The notes under the pieces were generated by a model. It was not told the origin of the DNA. It did not search any database and saw only the letters and a program-made list of their open reading frames with translations. A stretch of 64,000 nt of DNA, taken from contig CAJUHP010000018.1 in the NCBI GenBank assembly GCA_910586125.1, positions 10,606-74,605 on the forward strand, written 5' to 3'. This document shows positions 8,044-16,355 of this stretch, piece by piece. The stretch is from an uncultured Lachnospiraceae bacterium (GTDB lineage Bacteria; Bacillota; Clostridia; Lachnospirales; Lachnospiraceae). The first letter of the stretch is position 1; the number at the start of each line of letters is the position of its first letter. The position numbers and the translations under genes were made by a program.

Positions 8044-9396
8044 GTGGGAGAAGCGGCAGAGAAGGAAACAAAAGAAGCAGAAAAGAGTGCGATACAGAGA
8101 AAAAAAGCGGCGGAGCGGGCGGCGGCAGAGGCGTTGATGGAGCAGATCCGCCAGTCCGCCTCGCCGTTCCAGGCGGTGGAATACGTGGAACGGGAGCTGG
8201 AGGAGGCAGGATTTGAGAGGCTTGCACTGCAGAAACCATGGCAGCTTCAGGCCGGCGGGCTTTATTATGTCCCCGCCTATGACCGGACGCTGTTTGCCTT
8301 TGCGGTGGGGGAGAAGAAAGCGGAGGGACAGAATATCCGTATTGCCAGCGCGCATACCGATTTTCCATGTCTTAAGATAAAACCCTCCCCGGAGATAACA
8401 GCCTTTGGCTGCCGCAAACTGAATGTGGAACCGTATGGAGGATTGATCTATAACACCTGGATGGACCGCCCTCTGTCTATCGCCGGCAAGGCGGCGCTGC
8501 GCGGCGGGAATCCGTTTTGCCCGAAGACGGCTCTGGTAGATTTTGCAAGACCTGTGTGTACGATTCCGAATTTGGCCATTCACATGAATCGAGAAGTCAA
8601 TGACAAAGCCCATCTGGACGCGCAGAAAGATTTGCTGCCTTTGTGCGATCTGGCCGGGGAGGAGAAGGACGAAGCCTTTTTTAAAAAGGCTTTGGCAGAA
8701 GAGATCGGCTGTGAGCCGGAAGACATTCTGGAGTATGAAATGTTTTTGTATCAGTGGGAGGAGGGCGTATTCACAGGTTTTGATGAGACGCTTCTGTCGT
8801 GTCCGCGCCTAGATAACATAACATCCGTGCGGGCCTGTGTGCAGGGACTTTTAAAAGGATGCCGCCGGGAGGGTCTGAACCTCATCGCGCTGTTTGACAA
8901 CGAGGAAGTGGGAAGCCGCTCCAAACAGGGCGCCGCTTCGGCGCTTCTGCCTTTTGTGCTGGAGCGGATTTATGCGTCTTTTGGGCATTCCAGAGAAGAA
9001 CTTCTGACGGATCTGACAGACGGCTTTTTCCTGTCTCTGGATGTAGCGCATGCGGTACATCCCAATGCGCCGGAGAAAGCGGATCTGATCAACCGTCCGG
9101 TTCTGGGAGGCGGCGTCACCATAAAGATGAGCGCTTCGCAGAGTTACGCCGGCGACTGTGAAACCGTAGCGGTGGTGCAGGCGCTCTGCGAGAAGGCCGG
9201 AATTTCGTTTCAGCGCTTTTTGAATCACTCCAGTCAGAGAGGCGGCGGAACGCTGGGCTCGATTGCCTCGGCGGCTCTGCCTATGAAAACCATGGATGTG
9301 GGGATTGCGGTTTTGGCAATGCACTCGGCCAGAGAACTGATGGGAGTTTGCGATCAGTTGTCTATGGAGAATTTAGTGGCAGAGCTGTTTTCCTGA
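8044..9396 (+). CDS. M18 family aminopeptidase
   Basis: 450 residues with a GTG start. The cocatalytic zinc residues of M18 peptidases are visible: AHTDFP near residue 107, LDNITSV near 256, FDNEEVGS near 282, LDVAHAVHPN and MHSARE near 425. The first 35 residues are an unusual Lys/Glu/Ala-rich helical extension (AEKETKEAEKSAIQRKKAAE). M18 enzymes are cytosolic and release N-terminal residues, often acidic or hydrophobic, for peptide recycling. A strong terminator follows at 9436, so this is the last gene of the unit starting near 5950. Confidence 0.92.
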   Translation: MGEAAEKETKEAEKSAIQRKKAAERAAAEALMEQIRQSASPFQAVEYVERELEEAGFERLALQKPWQLQAGGLYYVPAYDRTLFAFAVGEKKAEGQNIRIASAHTDFPCLKIKPSPEITAFGCRKLNVEPYGGLIYNTWMDRPLSIAGKAALRGGNPFCPKTALVDFARPVCTIPNLAIHMNREVNDKAHLDAQKDLLPLCDLAGEEKDEAFFKKALAEEIGCEPEDILEYEMFLYQWEEGVFTGFDETLLSCPRLDNITSVRACVQGLLKGCRREGLNLIALFDNEEVGSRSKQGAASALLPFVLERIYASFGHSREELLTDLTDGFFLSLDVAHAVHPNAPEKADLINRPVLGGGVTIKMSASQSYAGDCETVAVVQALCEKAGISFQRFLNHSSQRGGGTLGSIASAALPMKTMDVGIAVLAMHSARELMGVCDQLSMENLVAELFS

Positions 9397-9435
9397 CAGA
9401 AATCAAAGGAGCGGTAAAATAAGTTTCTAAATAGG

Positions 9436-9480
9436 AATCGCCAGTCCCGGCAAATGCCGGTTCCGGCGATTTCTTGTTTT
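9436..9480 (+). terminator. Intrinsic terminator after the aminopeptidase
   Basis: Stem aatcgcc/ggcgatt with an inner cggc-aaat-gccg stem, followed by tcttgtttt. It lies between convergent genes and may serve both strands; the T-run favours the plus strand. Confidence 0.75.
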
Positions 9481-11230
9481 AGTCCCTATTTTTTTCCTGA
9501 TACCATTTCACCTGTTCATTCCAGATCTGATAAAAACGGCCCTTTTTTTCTATAAGCTGGCAGAAACTTCCCGATTCCAAAATCCCGCCGTCATCCATGA
9601 CAAAAATCTGATCCGCGCTTTTCACTGCTCCCAACCGGTGTGTAACCAGAATCACCGTTCTTCCGGACGCCATCTCCTCCAGCTTTTCGTACAGTGCCAT
9701 CTCCTCCAGCGGGTCGATGGCGGCCGTGGGCTCATCCAGAAACAGGATGGATCGCTGCCGGTAATAGCTGCGCGCCAGAGCCAGCCGCTGCCACTGACCG
9801 CCCGACAGCTCGGTCCCCCCAAACTCCCGACCCAAAAGCATATCCTGCGGATATTTGTCCGGATTCAGCCCGGCCCAGACAAGCGCCCGGCTGATTCGTT
9901 CTTTGTCCATGGGACTTTTGCTGTCTCCCAGATATATATTTTGAGCCACCGTCAGTTGATACCGGCCAAATTCCTGATAGACGGCGCTGATCTGCTCCAA
10001 AATACTTCTCTCACACAGCCTCTCTCTGGGCAGGCTGCCCATTTCCATCCTGCCCTTTGTAGGCAAGAGAAACCCGGATAAAAGCTTGGCAAGAGTTGTC
10101 TTGCCCGCCCCATTTTCTCCTACGACAGCAATCCGCTGCCCCTCCTTGATACACAATGAGATGTCCCTGAGAGCCGGTTTCTGCGCGCCGGGATACCAGT
10201 AAAACACATGCTCCATACGGACCATCTCCACTCCCTCTTCCATGGACTGCTCCCCATCCTTCTCCTCGAAATCCATAAAGTGGAAGAATGCCGAGGCCAT
10301 AAGACCGGTCTGTAGGATTTCCCCCGCTCGGTCAAATAACTGGCCAAATGCTCCCGTCAGCTCCGAAAAACTGGTCAGTAAAATAGAAAAACCGCCTACG
10401 GATACCTCTCCCCTCGCCAAAAGCCAGATCATCAGACAGACGGCCATACCATGAAACAGAGCCTTCCATCCTCCAAGAAGCAGTCCCAGGTGACTGGTTT
10501 TGTGAAGCTCACGCCGCTCAATCGTATTGATTTCCCGGCAGGCTTCCCTGTATTTATCTGCGATCTGGTGACAGGCTCCATGGTGAGCCAGTTCTTTTTT
10601 TCTGTTACTGTCTGTCAAAAGCTTGGCCGCATACTCTTTGCGACGCTTTCCCGGTATCGTTTCCTGCATCTGACCCGAACGGTATTTCGCATTCAGATAT
10701 TTTTCCAGAATAACCGGAACGCTTACCAGCACGACAAAAACGATGAGAAGAGGATGCAAAATTGTCAGATATCCCCCCACTGACAGCAACCTGATACCCA
10801 GAGTGAACGACATCACAGCCAAATTAGCTGTAAATACCAGAAACATTGACGCCTGCCTTGCATTCTGAACGATCTGCGCATACTCGGCGCTGTCATAGCG
10901 CTCCAGAGAAATTCCGGCGCTTTTTTCATGGATTTTTGCATCCAGTCCCAAAAGAACATAGCGGAAATACCCAAATTCCATATACTGCATGGCCGCCAGA
11001 TGGAGACATTTATACACCATATAGGTTCCGATCAGCAAGAGAACCTGCCGCAGTGCCTCCTCCAAAGGAAATCCTTCGCCGAGGACAGCCGCTCCATCCA
11101 CAATCTGGCGCTGCAGATGCAGCATCACCGCAGGCAATACCGCTCCCGGCAGAGACAAAAGCATATAAAAAGTCAGGCGCAGAGGACACATAGGGAAGAC
11201 GAGACGCAGAGCTTTCAACCCATTTCTCAT
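9479..11230 (-). CDS. ABC transporter, membrane-ATPase fusion (second of pair)
   Basis: 583 residues: a six-helix type exporter membrane domain (about 1-320) and an ATPase domain with Walker A GENGAGKTT near 375, signature LSGGQWQRLALAR and Walker B LFLDEPTAAIDP. Its ATG overlaps the stop of the preceding ABC gene in the form TAATG, so the two are translationally coupled and probably form a heterodimer. Substrate is unknown. The layout (two half-transporters with LSGGQW signatures and DEPTA Walker B) resembles peptide/bacteriocin or lipid exporters of Clostridia; no precursor peptide gene is adjacent. Confidence 0.9.
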   Translation of the reverse strand: MRNGLKALRLVFPMCPLRLTFYMLLSLPGAVLPAVMLHLQRQIVDGAAVLGEGFPLEEALRQVLLLIGTYMVYKCLHLAAMQYMEFGYFRYVLLGLDAKIHEKSAGISLERYDSAEYAQIVQNARQASMFLVFTANLAVMSFTLGIRLLSVGGYLTILHPLLIVFVVLVSVPVILEKYLNAKYRSGQMQETIPGKRRKEYAAKLLTDSNRKKELAHHGACHQIADKYREACREINTIERRELHKTSHLGLLLGGWKALFHGMAVCLMIWLLARGEVSVGGFSILLTSFSELTGAFGQLFDRAGEILQTGLMASAFFHFMDFEEKDGEQSMEEGVEMVRMEHVFYWYPGAQKPALRDISLCIKEGQRIAVVGENGAGKTTLAKLLSGFLLPTKGRMEMGSLPRERLCERSILEQISAVYQEFGRYQLTVAQNIYLGDSKSPMDKERISRALVWAGLNPDKYPQDMLLGREFGGTELSGGQWQRLALARSYYRQRSILFLDEPTAAIDPLEEMALYEKLEEMASGRTVILVTHRLGAVKSADQIFVMDDGGILESGSFCQLIEKKGRFYQIWNEQVKWYQEKNRD

Positions 11231-13068
11231 TATTCATACAATCCTTTCTGGGCTTCAAACATACGGCGGTACAGTCCGCCCTCCTTTCGCATCAGCGCGG
11301 CATGGTTTCCCTGTTCTGCCAGACGGCCGTTTTCCATGACGCAGATTTCATCGGCGCTGACCGCAGCACCCAGACGATGCGTCACAAAAAGATTCAGGCA
11401 GTCTGGCGCTCTTTTCTGTAAAAAATCCGTGTAGAGACGGGATTCCGCCAGAGGGTCCATCGCGGCCGTGGGCTCGTCCCAGATCCCGATCGAAGCCTTC
11501 CGATAGCGCATGCGGGCAATCGCCAGACGCTGCCACTGACCTCCAGAGAGATCAGCCCCTCCCTCTTCGAGATTTCCAAGCCTGGTCTCAAACCCATCCG
11601 GGCAGGAGATGATCCATTCCCAGAGACCGGCCTCTTTGACCGCCCGCCGCATGTTTTCCTCTCCATCGTCCTTCCCTGGATTCGATATGCAGATATTTTC
11701 CCGGACCGTGTAGTCATAGCGGTTAAAGTCCTGAAAAACGGCTGAAAAGTACTGCTGAAGCGCGCCGAATTCTATCTCGCTTATATCTCTGCCGTCTATG
11801 GTGATCCTGCCGCTCTGCGGCCGGTAAAATCCCATCATCAATCGGATCAGCGTGCTTTTTCCGCATCCGTTTTCCCCCACCAGCGCATAATTTTTGCCGG
11901 CATAGAAAGCAAAATTCAGACCATCCAGCACGGGTTTTTTCTGTCCTGGATAGCAAAATACAATATTCTCTCCCCGGATCACATGAAATCCGGTGCCCTT
12001 TTTGTCTTTTTCGGTTTCCTTCTCATCTGGTGCATAATCCTGTTCCGGCAGAGCGATCAAGCTGTTTATGTCCGCCCGGCAGGCGAGATAGTCCCGATAA
12101 GCGGGCAAATGGCGGCTTCCGACCGCCACAAAAAAATCCCCCAGCCTGGCCAATGCCGGAATGACCGCTATATAAAGGCTGACTGGCATCTCCCCCCGCC
12201 AAAGCGGAATCAAAAGAAGCAGGTACGCCGACGCCGAAAATAGAAACGTAATATTGTCGTACAGCCATACGGTCAGGTTCACGGCAAAAATGCTGCGAAA
12301 CATACGCCGGTCGGATCGAATATTCTCCTCCACATATAGCTTTTGAATATAGGGCGTGTAGCCGAACAGCTTCTTCTCCTGGGCGAGGCGCCGCTCAAAC
12401 AGCAGTCCGGACAGATAATCCGCTCGGCGGCTGTTTTCCTGTCTGGCCGCATAGAGAGCGGTACGGTATTTCCCGATTCGCCGAAAAACGGGTATCATAC
12501 ATCCCAGCAAAAACACGACGGCCGGAAGAAAAAACAAAATCTGATCCTTCAGAAGGGCAAAAACGCCGATTGACCCAAGCGCTCCGCCAACAATCTGCAG
12601 CACGGAGAAAAAACCGTTGGTATAACGCTTCTCCGGCGCGTCCATCACCCTCGCAAGAAGCGCCTGGTTATCCGCATCCTCCAGCGCCGCCATTGAAACG
12701 CGGGTGGTCTTTTCCATTTGAATTGTTTCCAGACGCTCTCGAAATCCCAGGCTGAGCTGTCTGTTTACATGTGCCGAAAGCGGTTCTTCCAGGTAGCAGA
12801 ACGCATAAATTACGCACAGCAATCCGCCAAAGACAACGATTGCATTCCACGAAACAGACGATACGCTATCCAGCAGACACGTTAGGACTGTCACCTGAGC
12901 TACCTGAAGCAGCGCAGCCGCCGCCATGAGAAAAACCGCGGCGGCTGCAGTTTTTTTCTTACATAGGAGAAGCGCCCGCAGGCAGGTCTCAGACGGCCTG
13001 CCTGCGGGCGCTTCTCTGCGCTTATCCCGTTTGTGTGTAGGACTGTGCTTGCATATTCCCGAATTCAT
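11230..13068 (-). CDS. ABC transporter, membrane-ATPase fusion (first of pair)
   Basis: 612 residues. The ATG at 13068 follows AGGAAA at 6 bases. The first 35 residues are hydrophilic and basic and are largely encoded by a perfect 19-bp inverted repeat (12968-13015). The membrane domain then begins (AVFLMAAAALLQVAQVTVL), and the ATPase carries Walker A GENGCGKST, signature LSGGQWQRLAIARM and Walker B IGIWDEPTAAMDP. It forms an operon with the ABC gene at 9479 by TAATG overlap. An alternative start after the repeat would need a non-ATG codon, so I keep the annotated start. Substrate unknown. Confidence 0.88.
   Translation of the reverse strand: MNSGICKHSPTHKRDKRREAPAGRPSETCLRALLLCKKKTAAAAVFLMAAAALLQVAQVTVLTCLLDSVSSVSWNAIVVFGGLLCVIYAFCYLEEPLSAHVNRQLSLGFRERLETIQMEKTTRVSMAALEDADNQALLARVMDAPEKRYTNGFFSVLQIVGGALGSIGVFALLKDQILFFLPAVVFLLGCMIPVFRRIGKYRTALYAARQENSRRADYLSGLLFERRLAQEKKLFGYTPYIQKLYVEENIRSDRRMFRSIFAVNLTVWLYDNITFLFSASAYLLLLIPLWRGEMPVSLYIAVIPALARLGDFFVAVGSRHLPAYRDYLACRADINSLIALPEQDYAPDEKETEKDKKGTGFHVIRGENIVFCYPGQKKPVLDGLNFAFYAGKNYALVGENGCGKSTLIRLMMGFYRPQSGRITIDGRDISEIEFGALQQYFSAVFQDFNRYDYTVRENICISNPGKDDGEENMRRAVKEAGLWEWIISCPDGFETRLGNLEEGGADLSGGQWQRLAIARMRYRKASIGIWDEPTAAMDPLAESRLYTDFLQKRAPDCLNLFVTHRLGAAVSADEICVMENGRLAEQGNHAALMRKEGGLYRRMFEAQKGLYE
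12968..13015. repeat. Perfect 19-bp inverted repeat inside the ABC gene 5' end
   Basis: Arms agaagcgcccgcaggcagg (12968-12986) and its exact complement (12997-13015) with a 10-base loop. It lies in codons about 18-34 of the upstream ABC transporter on the minus strand. Downstream on that strand comes CCTATGTAAG then seven A residues, so it is not a standard terminator. It may be an inserted REP/MITE-like palindrome or an mRNA structure controlling translation. Confidence 0.9.
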
Positions 13069-13127
13069 AGTATTTCCTGTTCTTCTGTTTGATCCGTTCC
13101 TCGGCTTTTTCTCTGAATCCTGTTTGA

Positions 13128-14927
13128 TTACTTTTTGTTTTCCGTCACCGTAAAATTCGGAATGCCGGTTTGAAGGGATTTCTTATAATTCTCATTGGCC
13201 TCGCGGATGAAAGTGGGATCGTTGCGCTTTTCCGGCGGGATGTAAGCGCGGCCAAGCGTCCTCTGGCGAAGATTGAATTTGCCCATCTCGTCCTCAAGAA
13301 GCTTGGCGTCCTCTTTCATCTCCACGCTGGCGGCGGCGGCCTCCTCGTTCATAGACAGTGTGGAGGTGATGGAATTGTTGATAAATGCAACCTGCTCGTG
13401 GATCCGGGAAATGGCATTCTCCTGCTTCTGAGAGGAGTCGGAGATGCTGTTGATTGTCTCGGTGATTTTATCCAGGTCATCCACAACCTGCTGGAAGGTC
13501 TTAAACGCTTCGGAACTGATCCGATTTCCCTCCTTGGTTGCAAGCATGGTGGCTTCGATCAGAGATTTGCTTTCATTGGCCGCTTCTGCACTCTTTAAGG
13601 CAAGGACGCGGACCTCGTCGGCAACCACTGCAAAGCCTTTCCCGGCGGCGCCGGCACGGGCGGCTTCCACGGCGGCGTTCAGGGCCAGAATGTTAGTCTG
13701 GAAAGCGATATCATCAATCAGCTTAATGACATTGGCGATCTTTTGGGAGGAGCGGTCAATCTCCTCCACAGACTGAACCAGCCGCTCCATCTCGGTATTG
13801 CTGTTATGTATATCCTGCCGGATGGATTGAGAAAGCTCGGTGGCATGCTGAATCTCAACTCCGTTTTGCAGAACAAGGGCTTTGGTCTCATCCGTGGAAT
13901 CATTCAGTTCGTTGACGGAGGCAACCTGCTGCGTAGCGGTGTCGGCCAATGTCTGGCTTGCATGGGCAATATGCTGGGAAGCGGACGCGACCGACATGGC
14001 GATTTTAATGATTTTTGCAAACATAAAATCGTTCGACTGCACCAGATGGTACAGATGTTTGCCCAGGGAGTCCTCCTGCGAACGGATATTTACAAATACG
14101 GTCATATCTCCTTCGGCCAGGCGTTTTACGACGTCAACATTGGAGTGAATGCTCTCGACCATGCGCTGAAAGGATTGAATCATGGAGCCGATCTCGTTGT
14201 CTTCGTTGCCATCCAGTATGGTTTGGTCAAAATCAATCTGATCGGCACCGAGAGAGAGTTTTTCGGACCATTGGGCGACAGCGGTAATCGGTCCGGAGAT
14301 CTGCTTGGCCGAGCGGGTTCCATAATACAGCGCAACAAGAAATCCCAAAACAGCGCTCAGGACATTCAAAACGATCATGATAAGAATCAGACGATCCATG
14401 TTTTGAGATGCCTGGCTGGCAATTTCCTGATAGCGGGAGGAGATTTTATCAAGCCCGGAGATTACCTGTGAGGTCAGAGGCTTGATCTCGTCACAGAATC
14501 TGGTGTAGGCCAGTTCGCGGTCCGTTTCTGAGAGCGTGATAATTTCAGAAGCATGTGTGTGCATGGTTTGATGCGGTGCCTGAATGGAGGCCAGCGTAAC
14601 GCGGATCGTGTCGTCTTCTATATCGGAAACACTGATTCCTTCCATCCATTTTCCAAGAAGACATGTCTTGGGATTCAGGCTTCCCTGAAAATCGGTTCCA
14701 TTCTGAATGCTTTCCGTGAGCAGATTCAGCCATTCATAATGTTTGGCCAATGCGGACTGCGTCTGCGCCTGATTGTCCCGGTTCTCAGAAACCAGCCGGT
14801 AATCCCGGCCGATCTGTATCAGAGAAACCAGGGAGATTACAACCAACAGGCACATAATCAGAATGACGCTGCGGTAGCCTGACATGATTTGTTTGCGGAT
14901 GGAATGACCCTTGCTGTCTTTTTTCAT
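13128..14927 (-). CDS. Methyl-accepting chemotaxis protein with CZB-like sensor
   Basis: 599 residues; AGGGG precedes the ATG. Membrane helices at about 20-38 and 178-202 enclose a sensor region. A HAMP-like segment follows, then the cytoplasmic signalling helix with its conserved hairpin (IDDIAFQTNILALNAAVEAARAGAAGKGFAVVADEVR, in two stretches around 410-440). The sensor holds the signature of CZB zinc-binding domains: H63 (HYEW), C89-LLGKW, and H119-x3-H123. The spacing fits the published pattern. CZB domains bind zinc with very high affinity and can sense zinc or hypochlorous acid. They are usually cytoplasmic; here the segment lies between the two membrane helices. No C-terminal receptor-methylation pentapeptide is seen. 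Confidence 0.9.
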   Translation of the reverse strand: MKKDSKGHSIRKQIMSGYRSVILIMCLLVVISLVSLIQIGRDYRLVSENRDNQAQTQSALAKHYEWLNLLTESIQNGTDFQGSLNPKTCLLGKWMEGISVSDIEDDTIRVTLASIQAPHQTMHTHASEIITLSETDRELAYTRFCDEIKPLTSQVISGLDKISSRYQEIASQASQNMDRLILIMIVLNVLSAVLGFLVALYYGTRSAKQISGPITAVAQWSEKLSLGADQIDFDQTILDGNEDNEIGSMIQSFQRMVESIHSNVDVVKRLAEGDMTVFVNIRSQEDSLGKHLYHLVQSNDFMFAKIIKIAMSVASASQHIAHASQTLADTATQQVASVNELNDSTDETKALVLQNGVEIQHATELSQSIRQDIHNSNTEMERLVQSVEEIDRSSQKIANVIKLIDDIAFQTNILALNAAVEAARAGAAGKGFAVVADEVRVLALKSAEAANESKSLIEATMLATKEGNRISSEAFKTFQQVVDDLDKITETINSISDSSQKQENAISRIHEQVAFINNSITSTLSMNEEAAAASVEMKEDAKLLEDEMGKFNLRQRTLGRAYIPPEKRNDPTFIREANENYKKSLQTGIPNFTVTENKK

Positions 14928-14981
14928 TTTTACCCCTTCTTTTTATCAATCTTGTTTAAAATTAGTAATGATTCCTTCTTA

Positions 14982-15015
14982 CATTATAATATATCAAAAT
15001 GGTTCAGATTGTCAA
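14982..15015 (-). promoter_or_regulatory. Probable promoter of the chemoreceptor gene
   Basis: On the minus strand TTGACA (15010-15015) is followed by TATTAT at 18 bases or TATATT at 16 bases, about 55-65 bases before the chemoreceptor ATG. Confidence 0.6.
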
Positions 15016-15061
15016 GTACAGACATAGGGAAAGGTAACGGCGTATATGTCAACGAATGGTT

Positions 15062-15148
15062 TGCAAAGCGTCGCTATAGCTGGCTTTGCAGGTACTATAG
15101 AAAAAAATGAGCGATTCCCAGAATGCGGTTTCGCATCAGAAATCGTTC
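15062..15148. other. Two adjacent hairpins in the divergent intergenic region
   Basis: The 349-base gap between the chemoreceptor and PadR genes holds two stem-loops. One is tgcaaagc/gctttgca (15062-15090). The other is gagcgatt/aatcgttc (15109-15148) with an inner atgcg-gttt-cgcat stem. No reading frame of note overlaps them. They could be a small RNA, a transcription barrier between divergent units, or a degenerate mobile repeat. Confidence 0.45.
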
Positions 15149-15182
15149 ATAATATCTTAAATATTTATGTCACATATTTCTC

Positions 15183-15211
15183 TTGACATATAATATTATA
15201 TAATATATAGT
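15183..15211 (+). promoter_or_regulatory. Promoter of the PadR-DUF1700 operon
   Basis: TTGACA (15183-15188), 17-base spacer, TATAGT (15206-15211). The spacer and flanks are almost pure A/T with palindromic runs such as atattatataatat, a plausible binding site for the PadR product, which as a rule represses its own operon. Confidence 0.65.
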
Positions 15212-15276
15212 ATTGAATATGAAACAATATTGTACGGCATAACAGAGAACGGATAGACAGGATAGGAGATGATAAC

Positions 15277-15597
15277 ATGGTATTTAACACTGGCGCAGCC
15301 CTGTTGGACGCGATTGTGCTGGCCGTTGTATCCGCCGAGGATGAGGGAACCTATGGATACCGGATTACGCAGGATGTGCGCAAGGCTTTGGACGTATCGG
15401 AATCCACATTATATCCGGTACTGAGACGGCTGCAGAAGGAAACGTATCTGGAGGTCTATGACATGGAATACGGCGGGCGCAACCGCCGGTATTACAAAGT
15501 GACCGGAGCCGGGCGGGAGAAGCTTCTGGAATACTGCAACGAATGGGAAGAATATTCCGGTAAGGTATCAAAGATATTTGCTGAGGTGGAGAGATGA
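15277..15597 (+). CDS. PadR family transcriptional regulator
   Basis: 106 residues with the winged-helix pattern of PadR: TYGYRITQDVRKALDVSESTLYPVLRRLQKE, in two stretches between residues about 28 and 58, and a C-terminal dimer helix. PadR proteins are ligand-responsive repressors, usually of envelope or exporter operons, and bind palindromic AT-rich sites near their own promoter. The stop overlaps the DUF1700 ATG (ATGA), so the two are coupled. PadR next to DUF1700 and DUF4097 genes is a common Firmicutes arrangement. Confidence 0.92.
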   Translation: MVFNTGAALLDAIVLAVVSAEDEGTYGYRITQDVRKALDVSESTLYPVLRRLQKETYLEVYDMEYGGRNRRYYKVTGAGREKLLEYCNEWEEYSGKVSKIFAEVER

Positions 15598-16355
15598 GCA
15601 GATTAGAATTTATGAAAGAACTGGCTAAGCTTCTAGAAGATTTGCCCAGAGAGGAAAAGATCGAGATCCTGAAATACTACAACGGCTACTTTGACGATGC
15701 CGGCAAAGAAAACGAGGCCGCGATCATCGAGGAGCTGGAGAGTCCTGCGAAGGTGGCGGCGTCGGTGAAGGCGGGAATGGATGAAAATCTGGCCGAGCAT
15801 ATGGAGTTTACCGAGAAGGGCGTGGACGATGAAAAGACCGTTCATGAATATGAGGAGAGCCGTGCGTTTGGCGGAGGGTTTAACGGGAGCGAGGATAGAA
15901 ACACAGATACCTATACGTATTCCCGCTATGATTCCCCCTATCGCCGCCAGGAACCGAAAGGAGACAGCGCTTGGAAAGCGATTGCCGTCGTGCTTCTGCT
16001 GGTGGTGACATTCCCGTTCTGGATCACGCTTTTGGGCGTGGGGCTTGGCTTGTTCGGCGGCTGCATTGGTCTGCTGGCCGGCATGTGCGCCCTTGTGGTG
16101 GGAGGTCTGGCGGGGTGTTTCGGCGGGGGAATCGGCTGTATGGTCAATGGATTTGTTCGTCTGCTTTCCTCGCCTATAAACGGCATGCTTTCCATCTCCA
16201 CGGGCATCCTGCTGTTTGGACTGGGGCTTTTGTGCGCCCTGCTGTGCGGCTGGACGTTTCGTTTGGTATTTGGAAAAGCACTTCCGCTTTTGTTTCGGAC
16301 ACTGGGAAATCTATTTCGTTGGGCAGGCGGTCTGTTAGGGAGGATTCGGGCATGA
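15594..16355 (+). CDS. DUF1700 (HAAS) family membrane protein
   Basis: 253 residues. The soluble N-terminus (MSRLEFMKELAKLLEDLP, then DDAGKENEAAIIEELESPAKVA) is the HAAS/DUF1700 signalling domain found beside PadR regulators. After a tyrosine/asparagine-rich linker (about 85-120) come four or five hydrophobic, glycine-rich helices (about 124-245). The gene overlaps both neighbours by ATGA, so stoichiometric coupled translation is likely. The family is thought to convey membrane state to PadR or to an exporter; the exact role here is inference. Confidence 0.88.
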   Translation: MSRLEFMKELAKLLEDLPREEKIEILKYYNGYFDDAGKENEAAIIEELESPAKVAASVKAGMDENLAEHMEFTEKGVDDEKTVHEYEESRAFGGGFNGSEDRNTDTYTYSRYDSPYRRQEPKGDSAWKAIAVVLLLVVTFPFWITLLGVGLGLFGGCIGLLAGMCALVVGGLAGCFGGGIGCMVNGFVRLLSSPINGMLSISTGILLFGLGLLCALLCGWTFRLVFGKALPLLFRTLGNLFRWAGGLLGRIRA

